Assembly (NCBI GenBank): GCA_013812515.1
Contig: JACCTI010000294.1
Span: 1 to 13,239, forward strand
Reading direction: 5' to 3'
DNA from: Chthoniobacterales bacterium
GTDB lineage: Bacteria; Verrucomicrobiota; Verrucomicrobiia; Chthoniobacterales; UBA10450
Length of the DNA stretch: 13,239 nucleotides
Positions 7,163 to 13,239 of this stretch are shown one piece after another. The translations under genes and the position numbers were made by a program. The notes below the pieces were generated by a model, which worked only from the letters and a program-made list of their open reading frames with translations, was not told where the DNA came from and did not search any database. Each line of letters starts with the position of its first letter. The stretch's first letter is position 1.

Positions 7163-7394
7163 CGCTTCGTGGCATTGCACCGCGCGCACTCGTTCTTCAT
7201 CTTTGCCTTGCGCGATGAGGATCGATGATATCCTGGCGCTCAAACACAGTCAGCGATCTGCGCGTTCAGCATCGTGATGCTGAGACGGTTGCGTCGTCTG
7301 GCCGCTCAAATTTCGAGACCCTGAGTTCATGAGCCATGATGCTTCTGAACAGGCGTGAAGCGTCATCCGGTGAGTGTGTGAACGCGGCGTAAAG

Positions 7395-7724
7395 ATGGAC
7401 GCAGCATTGATCACGACCGTATTCGAGCTGCCCGGGTTCCGGGTCGTGAAGACGTTCGGGGTAGTTCGCGGCATCATTGTTCGCTCGCGTTCGATCGTGG
7501 GGACGATCGGCGCGGGTTTGCAGACGCTCATCGGCGGGAACATCACGCTCCTGACGAATCTCTGCGAGAAGACGCGTGAGGATGCGTTGCAGCAAGCGGT
7601 CGAACATGCGCAGGCGCTCGGCGCGAACGCGATCATTGGTCTCCGTTACGATGCGACCGAGATCATGCAGGGCGTGACTGAGGTCCTTTGTTACGGGACC
7701 GCGGTCGTTGTCGAACCGGTTTGA
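7395..7724 (+). CDS. YbjQ/UPF0145-family protein
   Basis: 109-residue soluble protein matching the YbjQ (UPF0145, DUF74) family, whose members form small pentameric assemblies and whose function is not established. Typical features are the N-terminal FELPGFRVVKTFGVVRGIIV, the central SIVGTIGAGLQTLIGGNITLL followed by TREDALQQAVEHAQALGANA, and IIGLRYDATEIMQGVTEVLCYGTAVVV. The length is normal (family about 105). ATG at 7395 is chosen because it leads directly into the family N-terminus; a GTG at 7374 would add seven residues and has no better ribosome binding site. It lies 232 bp after rseP and 37 bp before orfB, as an extra gene within the cdsA-dxr-rseP-ispG cluster. A link to isoprenoid or envelope function is not supported by sequence. 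Confidence 0.88.
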   Translation: MDAALITTVFELPGFRVVKTFGVVRGIIVRSRSIVGTIGAGLQTLIGGNITLLTNLCEKTREDALQQAVEHAQALGANAIIGLRYDATEIMQGVTEVLCYGTAVVVEPV

Positions 7725-7761
7725 TTGCCGACCAGGCGCTGAGCAGTTATCTTCTGTTGCG

Positions 7762-8002
7762 ATGCACGCCAAAGAACTTCGTGAGCTCTATGCTGCTCCC
7801 CCGTTCCGTCCGTTTGAAAATTGTTTTGACGAACGGCACACGCGTCGTCGTTGACCACCCCCAGTTTATGTCATTCTCCCGCGACTATCGGACAGCTCAC
7901 GTTTACGACGTTGATGGTTCCGGCAAGCGCGTCGACGTGAAACGGATCATCGCGCTCAACGAACTGAAGAACGGTTCGCGGCCTCGCAAACGTAAGCAGT
8001 GA
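7762..8002 (+). pseudogene. orfB: frameshifted paralogue of orfA
   Basis: From ATG 7762 the frame encodes MHAKELRELYAAPPFRPFE, matching the N-terminus of orfA (helix plus PFxPF). It then loses similarity and stops soon after. The continuation, IVLTNGTRVVVDHPQF through VYDVDGSGKRVDV to RIIALNEL, is in the next frame (+1) and ends at TGA 8000-8002. The switch falls at 7813-7820, TTTGAAAA; removing one A from the AAAA run restores PFRPFEIVLTNG, so a single-base expansion explains it. Alternatively, an internal ATG at 7790, with GTGAG upstream at 7781-7785, opens a 70-residue protein in the second frame whose N-terminus differs from the family. The TGA overlaps the ispG GTG start (GTGA), so translation through orfB may couple to ispG. 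Sequencing error, recent mutation or slippage cannot be separated here. Confidence 0.65.
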
Positions 8003-9861
8003 CCTACTGCGCGGATCCGTTCACGTATCAACGCCGCGCCACGCGTGAGGTGATGATCGGCCGCGTTGGCGTCGGCCAGGCGAATCCCATTCGGGTCCAG
8101 TCGATGATCACCTGCGACACAATGGACACGGCCGCATCTATCGCGCAGACGATGGAACTGGCGGCGGTCGGTTGCGAGATTGTCCGCATCACCGCGCCGA
8201 CGGTGAAAGACGCGGCAAACTTGCAGGACATTGTGCATGGTTTGCGCGCGCGTAGCTGCAATGTGCCGATCGTCGCCGACATCCATTTCAAACCCGAAGC
8301 CGCCATGGAAGCGGCCAAATGGGTCGACAAGGTCCGCATCAATCCCGGGAACTACGCGGATTCAAAGAAGTTCAAGATTGTCGAGTACACGGACGAGCAA
8401 TACGCAGCCGAGATCGAGCGCATCCGGCAGCGCTTTACACCTCTTGTCCTCCTGTGCCGGGAGCGCGGCATCGCGATGCGCATCGGGACCAATCACGGTT
8501 CGCTTTCGGATCGGATTCTGAATCGCTACGGCGACACACCACTCGGGATGGTAGAAAGCGCGCTGGAGTTTGCTCGGATCGCCCGCGATCTCGGTTATCA
8601 CGCTTTTCTCTTCTCGATGAAGTCGAGCAATCCGAAGGTGATGATCAACGCCTACCGGCTGCTCGTGGCCCGATTGGATGAAGAAGACCGCAAGTCGGCT
8701 CCATCAACCAACAGCCCTGAACCATCAACTTCCGCCTGGAACTACCCGATACACCTCGGCGTGACGGAGGCCGGCGAAGGTGAAGACGCTCGCATCAAAA
8801 GCGCGATCGGCATCGGCTCGCTTCTCGCAGATGGAATCGGCGACACCATCCGGGTTTCGCTCACGGAAGACAGCATTCACGAAATTCCCGTGGCGCAAGC
8901 CCTCGTGTCATCGGTAGCGGCGGTCTCTGACCGCCGGAATGGTCAAGCGAAACATGCGGCCTCGGCGGTCATAGACCGCCGCTATAATTACGATCCCTTC
9001 TCCTATTCGCGGCGCGCTTCAACGGCGATCAGCCTTCCAGGGGTCGCGGGCAGCGTCTCGTTAGGCGGTGAAGAAACCGTGCGTGTTTTAGTTCGTGAAC
9101 AGAGCTTCGAGAAGATCGCGCACAAGGTCGATCGGATGGGTGATTACAGACCGGAGATTGTCTACGAAAGCGCGAACGTTTTGGAGGTCGATCCTGAAAG
9201 CGACGAAGAGCTTGCGGCGCTGAACGCCTCGCCGCATGCCCAACTGGTAACGGTCCGCGATGGCCTCGCTCTGCCGGTGATCGCCGCCTATCGGCTCCTC
9301 GCTGCCAAGGTGGCTCCACATCATCCGATCCTTCTGAAGGACGTCCTCACGAATTCGCAATCAGCAGTCAGCAATCCGCAATTCCTCCACACGCTGCTCG
9401 TCGCGTCTACGAACATCGGGTCGCTCCTCTGCGATGGAATCGGCGACGCTATTCTTGTGCAAGGCGAAGAAGCTCCCGGCCAGGCGCTGCGTTTGAGCTA
9501 CAACATTCTGCAAGCCGCGGGCACTCGCATCTTTAAGACCGACTACGTCGCCTGTCCGTCATGCGGCCGAACGCTGTTCAATCTGCAAACGACCACTGCG
9601 CGAATCAAAGAAGCGACCTCCCATCTGAAAGGCGTGAAGATAGCCGTCATGGGCTGCATCGTGAATGGTCCGGGAGAAATGGCGGACGCGGACTTCGGCT
9701 ACGTGGGCGGCGCTCCGGGCAAGATCAATCTCTATGTCGGCAAGACGGCGGTGAAGTTCAATATTCCTGAAGCAGAGGCCGTGGCGCGATTGCAGGACCT
9801 GATCCGCGAGCATGGAAAGTGGATGGATCCAGTGCCGCAAGCCGAGCCGGTGCTGGCGTAA
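7999..9861 (+). CDS. ispG: 4-hydroxy-3-methylbut-2-en-1-yl diphosphate synthase, large three-domain form
   Basis: Iron-sulfur enzyme of the MEP pathway converting MEcPP to HMBPP. At 620 residues it is the long form known from Chlamydia, Bacteroidetes and plants, with an extra domain between barrel and cluster domain. The TIM barrel begins with RRATREVMIGRVGVG, NPIRVQSMIT, IVADIHFKP, DKVRINPGNY, RIGTNHGSLSDRIL and HLGVTEAGEGEDA. The inserted domain covers about 330-475. The C-terminal domain has cluster ligands CPSC (Cys519, Cys522), Cys553 and Glu560 in GCIVNGPGE. Start GTG 7999 overlaps the orfB stop. Three stretches look repeat-derived and in frame: residues about 230-246, 306-328 and 452-461, all between conserved blocks. 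No stop interrupts the gene and the key residues are intact, so a functional enzyme is expected. It probably ends the cdsA-dxr-rseP operon. Confidence 0.96.
   Translation: MTYCADPFTYQRRATREVMIGRVGVGQANPIRVQSMITCDTMDTAASIAQTMELAAVGCEIVRITAPTVKDAANLQDIVHGLRARSCNVPIVADIHFKPEAAMEAAKWVDKVRINPGNYADSKKFKIVEYTDEQYAAEIERIRQRFTPLVLLCRERGIAMRIGTNHGSLSDRILNRYGDTPLGMVESALEFARIARDLGYHAFLFSMKSSNPKVMINAYRLLVARLDEEDRKSAPSTNSPEPSTSAWNYPIHLGVTEAGEGEDARIKSAIGIGSLLADGIGDTIRVSLTEDSIHEIPVAQALVSSVAAVSDRRNGQAKHAASAVIDRRYNYDPFSYSRRASTAISLPGVAGSVSLGGEETVRVLVREQSFEKIAHKVDRMGDYRPEIVYESANVLEVDPESDEELAALNASPHAQLVTVRDGLALPVIAAYRLLAAKVAPHHPILLKDVLTNSQSAVSNPQFLHTLLVASTNIGSLLCDGIGDAILVQGEEAPGQALRLSYNILQAAGTRIFKTDYVACPSCGRTLFNLQTTTARIKEATSHLKGVKIAVMGCIVNGPGEMADADFGYVGGAPGKINLYVGKTAVKFNIPEAEAVARLQDLIREHGKWMDPVPQAEPVLA
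8701..8730. repeat. Simple in-frame tract in ispG (CCATCAAC type)
   Basis: CCATCAACCAACAG followed by AACCATCAACT gives two copies of the CCATCAAC word 21 bp apart. It is translated as part of a Ser/Pro/Thr-rich linker (about 230-246, SAPSTNSPEPSTSA) just before the conserved YPIHLGVTEAG block. Other IspG proteins have only a short turn here. Confidence 0.4.
8915..8984. repeat. In-frame double-palindrome element inside ispG
   Basis: Two hairpins with the same perfect 8-bp arms, CGGCGGTC and GACCGCCG, differ only in the 3-base loop: TCT at 8918-8936 and ATA at 8963-8981. Extended to 22 bp, the left copy (8915-8936) and right copy (8963-8984) are inverted repeats of each other with 21 of 22 matches, separated by 26 bp. 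The element is read without a stop as residues about 306-328 of IspG and yields the repeated peptide AVSDRR ... AVIDRR. It sits between the barrel and the inserted domain, before YDPF. Confidence 0.75.
9355..9385. repeat. Simple in-frame tract in ispG (CAATC/CAGTC type)
   Basis: A run built from CAATCAGCAGTCAGCAATC plus CGCAATT, looking like a degenerate 7-bp tandem repeat (TCAGCAA variants). It encodes NSQSAVSNPQF (about 452-462), a spot where related IspG proteins usually have an acidic linker before the TNIGSLLCDGIGD block. Confidence 0.35.
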
Positions 9862-9920
9862 CCCATTTGAGCATCTGCCAGAAATCATTGCCGGTCGAAG
9901 CAATTGCGGATCGCGCCGCG

Positions 9921-10096
9921 TTGTAGCGTCCGCTGTCCTCAGCAGAACGTGGGGCGCCCGCGGAATTTCAGTCAGAAATCGTGGGAGCGGATATTCGAGG
10001 CGGGGGCCGCTGTGCGTGAGTTCGTGCCCAATCACGCACCGATCGCGCGAACGTGGCCGAGCTGAACCAGTGCGCTAAGGACAGCGCACGCTACAA
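9921..10096. repeat. Imperfect inverted repeat pair in the ispG/GT2 spacer, outer copy 1
   Basis: TTGTAGCGTCCGCTGTCCTC (from 9921, arm to 9943) is matched in inverted orientation at 10074-10096, with 21 of 23 positions identical. The right arm also contains a small hairpin of its own, TGCGCT-AAGGAC-AGCGCA (10071-10088). The 404-bp interval 9862-10265 between the convergent ispG and GT2 genes holds no convincing gene. It is mostly this pair, the adjoining pair at 10099-10261, and a GTGGGAGCGG word at 9981-9990 shared with the dxr element. The stems could also stop transcription from both sides. Confidence 0.65.
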
Positions 10097-10098
10097 TC

Positions 10099-10261
10099 GT
10101 CATCCTGAGCCGCGCAGACGGCGAAGGACCTCACGCCGGGTGATTGACCGCACGAACATCGCTGAAGAAGATCGTCATCGCTGACGTCACTCCTGCTCGA
10201 TTCCTGGAGGGCGTGCGCCGCGGCTGTGACGTCCTTCGCTGTCTGCGCGGCTCAGGATGAC
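10099..10261. repeat. Long inverted repeat next to the GT2 stop codon
   Basis: GTCATCCTGAGCCGCGCAGA (start of the left arm, 10099-10134) is matched in inverted orientation at 10226-10261, with 34 of 36 positions identical and a 91-bp loop. The right arm ends 4 bp before the stop codon of the GT2 gene (10266-10268). The left arm begins 2 bp after the previous inverted repeat ends. The GTCATCCTGAGC...GAAGGAC word resembles recurrent intergenic palindromes in several bacteria. No transposase gene lies inside, so it is a non-autonomous or REP-like element at most. Confidence 0.75.
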
Positions 10262-10265
10262 AGCG

Positions 10266-10985
10266 CTACGAACGCAAGTCGTGGCGTGCTTTGCGGGTTA
10301 GCTGCCGCGAAAGCAGCCAGCGCACGCCGAACATATCGACTGTGGCGCGCACGGCGCGATTGCCCAAGCCGTACTTGCTCACGCCGAACCTTCGCGGCCG
10401 GTGGTTGACGGGAATCTCCATCAGGCTATAACCCGCGCCCTTCACCAGCGCCGGGATGAAACGGTGCATGCCTTTGAACGGGACCAGCGTCTCGATACAT
10501 TCGCGCCGCATCGCCTTTAATGTGCAACCGGTATCGCGCACGGCGTCTTTCGTGAAACGGCTCCGCACGAGGTTCGCGATGCGACTCGTTAGGCGCTTCA
10601 CTCTGGTATCTTTCCGTTCCGCGCGATAGCCGCACACCAAATCAGCTCCCGCCTCGATTTCGCGCAAGAGCTTCGGAATATCCGCCGGATCGTTCTGCAG
10701 ATCGCCATCGATCAAAACGGCCGTTGCTCCCCGGGCGGCATGCAGGCCTTCGTAGATGGCAGCACTTTGCCCGGCGTTCTGGCCGAACGGGAGAATACGG
10801 ACTCGGGGATCAGCCGTGATGCACGAGACGGTGCTATCAGTTGATCCGTCGTCGACAAAGATGATTTCATATTCAAGGCCTTCGAGGGCTGTCGCGAGCT
10901 CCGCCTGAAGAATCGGGACGTTCTCCTCCTCGTTATAGAGCGGCACCACGACGGAGACCGCTGGCGCTTTTGAAGGGCTGCTCAT
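10266..10985 (-). CDS. GT2 glycosyltransferase, polyprenyl/dolichyl-phosphate hexose synthase type
   Basis: Family 2 glycosyltransferase of the DPM1/ArnC type, expected to move a sugar from a nucleotide sugar to polyprenyl phosphate on the inner face of the membrane. The 239-residue product shows VSVVVPLYNEEENV (10-23), VDDGSTDS (44-51), the DxD-type metal motif DGDLQNDP (93-100), VCGYRAERKD, RDTGCTLKAMRRE and the C-terminal HRPRRFGVSKYGLGNR. No C-terminal membrane pair as in ArnC is seen, so it is the short soluble form. ATG at 10985 is preferred because it makes a 4-bp ATGA overlap with the upstream membrane glycosyltransferase; ATG at 11012 would add nine residues. The context suggests that it supplies the lipid-linked donor for that transferase. 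The sugar is not predictable. Confidence 0.9.
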   Translation of the reverse strand: MSSPSKAPAVSVVVPLYNEEENVPILQAELATALEGLEYEIIFVDDGSTDSTVSCITADPRVRILPFGQNAGQSAAIYEGLHAARGATAVLIDGDLQNDPADIPKLLREIEAGADLVCGYRAERKDTRVKRLTSRIANLVRSRFTKDAVRDTGCTLKAMRRECIETLVPFKGMHRFIPALVKGAGYSLMEIPVNHRPRRFGVSKYGLGNRAVRATVDMFGVRWLLSRQLTRKARHDLRS

Positions 10986-12559
10986 AGCGGCAGGGTGCGG
11001 TAGTTTCGACAAACATAGATCTCGAAGGAGCGGATCAGTCGCCCGAAGCGCCGCACCTCGAGCGTGCGGAAGGGTTCCACGCTCTGAAAGGCGGCGCGGA
11101 TGTTCCGCGGCGCATCCTTCTTGTTGCTGGCCTGGATGTAAAGCGCGGACCGTCCCTCGAATGGGTTCGTGCCATTCTCCTCCGTGTAGACATCACCCTC
11201 CGGACGCGGCGCGTTCGGCGGTGCTTCGACGAATTCATCGTAACGCGGCCAAAACGAGAATTGATTCGTGATGTCCTGTGACTCGACGATGTAGACCGGC
11301 GGATGCCCGGGGCCTTCAAGGCGTTTGTCTTTGAAATAGAATGCGAACTCCGAAGCGCGATCGCGCTCGTCCGCAATGAGGAACACGCGCTCCCCCAATT
11401 GCGTCTCCACCTCGCCGCGGACCTCTTCCACCGCACCCGCCGCCGTTTCCCAGCCGCGCATCCGGTCAGCCGGATCCCGCCGCGGCAGTCCAAATCCAAT
11501 GTTCCGCAGCAAGTCGCTCTGCAACGCGACGACGCTCAGGAGCAAACCGAGAAAGAGCGCTGCGCCCGCCCAGCGGTTTAGCGCCGGGCGTGATTCCATC
11601 CGCTCGCGCCAGTAGGAAGCTGCCAGGATCCCCAAGCTTAGGAAGGCGAGACCGTCCCAATTCGGGTTCGCCGCGCGATTGATCGAAAGAATGAAGTAAA
11701 AGGCGAACACCGGCACGCCAAACCAGAGCAGGAAGTTGCCCTTGAACTGTTCCTGCCAGCGTCGCCAGCGGCGAACGATCGCCCACGCGAGACCCGCAAA
11801 AATCAGAGGCGAATACACGGCGAAATGAATTCCGAGAAAGGAGAGCAGTTCGACCGGATGAACGCCCACGGGTTCGTCAAGACTGCCGCGCGAACGTAAG
11901 TGGCCCATCGTTGCCCAGGCATGCTGGGAGTTCCAGACGAGCGGTGGAATCGTGCAGAGCGCGAAGGTGAGCAAGAGCAAGTAAAGCCCCCGCTTGCGAA
12001 ACTCGCGCCGGAATCGCGGCACCAAGATGAGAACGAGCAGGGCGGAAACGATCTCGAGCGTATTCGTGTATTTGCAGAGAAATCCGAGGCCGATAAGCAA
12101 ACCGGTAAGCGGCCAATGCCACGAAGACTCCGGGCTGCGTTCGAGCGCGAGCCAGAAAGTGAACATCGCAGCCGTCCAGAAGAAGATCGAGAGCGGATCG
12201 ATTGTCATCACGAACGAACCAATGTTGAAGATCGGGGTGACGTTGACCGCGATCACGATCCAGAATCCGGTCGTGGCGCTGAAAAGACGGCGGGCGAGGT
12301 AGTAGAGTAGCAGGCTCGTCCCGGCAGCCAGAACCGGACTCCAAAAACGCACGCCGAACTCGTTAGGCCCGAACAGTGCGACACTGGACCAAATGGTAAA
12401 AGCGACCCCCGGCCCTTTGCTGAAATAAGCGGGCGCGAGTCGCTCCGACCACATCCAGTAATGCGCTTCATCGAAACTTAGATCAGTCGTGCCGATCAGT
12501 GTCAGGCGAATCGCGGTGAGGAGCGCGAGGAAGATCCAGACCGCCCGCGTGGTGCTCAT
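10982..12559 (-). CDS. Polytopic membrane glycosyltransferase, ArnT/PMT-like (GT39/GT83 type)
   Basis: 525-residue membrane protein of the GT-C fold, which transfers a sugar from a polyprenyl-phosphate donor to an acceptor (lipid A, glycan or protein) on the outer face of the membrane. The first periplasmic loop has the acidic motif DLSFDEAHYWMWS (Asp30, Glu31) and YFSKGPGVAF, both typical of the ArnT/PMT_2 group. About ten or more hydrophobic segments follow up to about residue 370. The C-terminal part, from about 390, is hydrophilic and includes FLIADERDRASEFAFYF. ATG at 12559 is chosen: it overlaps the PAP2 stop as ATGA and starts directly before the first membrane segment. The frame is open upstream, but those residues read as a shadow of the PAP2 gene. 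Shine-Dalgarno is absent because a palindromic repeat arm lies immediately upstream, so translation probably depends on coupling. Confidence 0.88.
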   Translation of the reverse strand: MSTTRAVWIFLALLTAIRLTLIGTTDLSFDEAHYWMWSERLAPAYFSKGPGVAFTIWSSVALFGPNEFGVRFWSPVLAAGTSLLLYYLARRLFSATTGFWIVIAVNVTPIFNIGSFVMTIDPLSIFFWTAAMFTFWLALERSPESSWHWPLTGLLIGLGFLCKYTNTLEIVSALLVLILVPRFRREFRKRGLYLLLLTFALCTIPPLVWNSQHAWATMGHLRSRGSLDEPVGVHPVELLSFLGIHFAVYSPLIFAGLAWAIVRRWRRWQEQFKGNFLLWFGVPVFAFYFILSINRAANPNWDGLAFLSLGILAASYWRERMESRPALNRWAGAALFLGLLLSVVALQSDLLRNIGFGLPRRDPADRMRGWETAAGAVEEVRGEVETQLGERVFLIADERDRASEFAFYFKDKRLEGPGHPPVYIVESQDITNQFSFWPRYDEFVEAPPNAPRPEGDVYTEENGTNPFEGRSALYIQASNKKDAPRNIRAAFQSVEPFRTLEVRRFGRLIRSFEIYVCRNYRTLPL

Positions 12560-13239
12560 GGGTGGCGCATGCGATTCGCTTGTGCAGGGCCGGAAGGCAA
12601 GCCAGAGGCATGCGCCACTAACCGCGGATGCCGGGCGAACAACGCCGGCGCCCAGCGCGGCGCGGCCCAGCGCCACCCTAGTTCGATGACCGCAATCATG
12701 AGCAGCGTTTCCCCGGCGGCCATGAACGCCGTCCCGACCACGTCGCTCGGCCAATGCGCGCCGAGGTAAACCCTGGAATAACTGACCGCGGCCGCGACGA
12801 TGAAGTAAAGCCAGCCCCACCGTCGAAAAAAGAGCAGGGAACAAATTGCAATCACGATGTTGTCGTTCACGTGACCGGAGGGGAACGACGGGCCCGATTT
12901 CGCGCGGTCCCTCTCATCGGAACGACGGACGGTCGGTTGTTTGAAGAGCGTGAGGAACTTCGGAGTTGCCGCTTGCAGTTGCACCATGCGAACGGACTGC
13001 GCCTGTTTCGGCCGGAGCCGTGCAATGGAAGACCTGAGCGTCTTCAGCACGACCATGTCCGAGACGAGGAGCGTCAGCCCCACGCACAAAACGAAAGCGC
13101 GACCCTTGAATCCGCCCAAGAGTAACGCATAGAGCACGAGCACGACGAGGAGCGGCTTCCAGATTTCCACATCGCTGATCGCGCCCATGAACAAGTCGAG
13201 CGCGGGGCTCGTCCATCGTTCGTTAATGAGATGAAATAC
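12556..13239 (-). CDS. PAP2-family membrane phosphatase, 5' end outside window
   Basis: Integral membrane phosphatase of the PAP2 (type 2 phosphatidic acid phosphatase) family, acting on lipid phosphates such as undecaprenyl diphosphate, PGP or lipid A. The frame runs open from base 13239 (HLINERWTSPALDLFMG) to TGA 12556-12558, giving 227 residues. The N-terminal stretch is typical of the family, so TTG at 13194 is not the true start. Motif 1 is RSSIARLRP, with Arg in place of the usual Lys of KX6RP. Motif 2 is PSFPSGH. Motif 3 is SRVYLGAHWPSD with the catalytic His and Asp. Five or six membrane segments surround them. The last 20 or so residues, ending ANRMRHP, are encoded by a palindromic repeat (12562-12618). 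The ATGA overlap with the ArnT/PMT-like gene indicates an operon; recycling or trimming of the lipid carrier is a reasonable inference. Confidence 0.9.
   Translation of the reverse strand, partial: VFHLINERWTSPALDLFMGAISDVEIWKPLLVVLVLYALLLGGFKGRAFVLCVGLTLLVSDMVVLKTLRSSIARLRPKQAQSVRMVQLQAATPKFLTLFKQPTVRRSDERDRAKSGPSFPSGHVNDNIVIAICSLLFFRRWGWLYFIVAAAVSYSRVYLGAHWPSDVVGTAFMAAGETLLMIAVIELGWRWAAPRWAPALFARHPRLVAHASGLPSGPAQANRMRHP
12562..12618. repeat. Palindromic element at the 3' end of the PAP2 gene
   Basis: GTGGCGCATGC at 12562-12572 and GCATGCGCCAC at 12608-12618 are perfect 11-bp inverted repeats separated by 35 bp. The element encodes the last residues of the PAP2 protein (VAHASGLP ... NRMRHP) and ends 2 bp before the ATG of the next gene at 12559. 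Thus it provides both a C-terminal tail and the leader of the overlapping gene. Confidence 0.65.

Noticed and set aside
7215..7277. Short plus-strand ORF (20 codons) in the rseP-ybjQ spacer
   Set aside because: Too short, no ribosome binding site, no family and no paralogue. The rest of 7163-7394 shows no gene or clear site.
7266..7772. Minus-strand open frame of 168 codons opposite the YbjQ-like gene
   Set aside because: The plus strand encodes a well-recognised YbjQ-family protein in the same place; the minus product is Arg/Asp-rich shadow sequence.
7813..7820. Programmed +1 frameshift in orfB
   Set aside because: No known shift signal such as CTTTGAC is present; one extra A in a short run explains the break more simply.
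8915..8984. CRISPR-like interpretation of the repeated palindromes in ispG
   Set aside because: Only two units, no regular spacers, and located inside an intact coding frame.
10099..10261. Insertion sequence between ispG and the GT2 gene
   Set aside because: Only about 160 bp, no transposase frame, and no target-site duplication could be identified.
10986..11012. Nine-residue longer start for the GT2 gene
   Set aside because: Possible, but the ATGA overlap at 10982-10985 and direct lead into the GT2 strand make the shorter start more likely.
12560..12844. N-terminal extension of the ArnT/PMT-like gene up to 12844
   Set aside because: The extra 95 residues overlap PAP2 coding and look like a shadow frame; the ATGA start at 12559 precedes the first membrane segment.

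Overview
The window is about 13.2 kb of moderately GC-rich, gene-dense bacterial chromosome. It carries conserved housekeeping genes, small lineage-specific genes and many short palindromic repeats. Three traits suggest a soil-type Verrucomicrobiota (Chthoniobacterales/Spartobacteria-like): the large three-domain form of IspG, a family of short proteins built around a PFxPF...DG...HP core, and recurrent palindromes both between and inside genes. This taxonomic guess is inference; no 16S rRNA or tRNA gene is present to support it.

Layout. (1) 1-3260: the 5' part of kbl (minus, running off the left edge), a plus-strand 3D-domain lipoprotein, a doubtful 37-codon ORF, a small conserved-looking gene here called orfA, and tdh (minus). 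Tdh and Kbl are the two enzymes that convert threonine to glycine and acetyl-CoA, but here the lipoprotein gene lies between them on the opposite strand. (2) 3261-3431: a divergent control region with short direct repeats. (3) 3432-9861, plus strand: cdsA, dxr, rseP, a YbjQ-family gene, orfB (a frameshifted paralogue of orfA) and ispG. This is the widespread phospholipid / MEP isoprenoid / site-2 protease cluster, interrupted by the ybjQ-like gene and orfB. The GTG start of ispG overlaps the stop of orfB. (4) 9862-10265: a 404-bp spacer with no convincing gene, filled by two successive imperfect inverted repeats. (5) 10266-13239, minus strand: a PAP2 phosphatase (5' end beyond the window), a polytopic GT39/GT83-type glycosyltransferase and a GT2 polyprenyl-phosphate glycosyltransferase. 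They are joined by ATGA overlaps and look like one lipid-linked sugar transfer operon.

No complete new defence or mobile system is visible. The most unusual signals are these. Palindromic elements sit in frame inside dxr and ispG and at the 3' end of the PAP2 gene, and they add residues to otherwise conserved enzymes. Two further simple in-frame tracts occur in ispG. The small orfA/orfB family has one intact copy and one copy with a single-base frameshift. The nested inverted repeats fill the 404-bp spacer.
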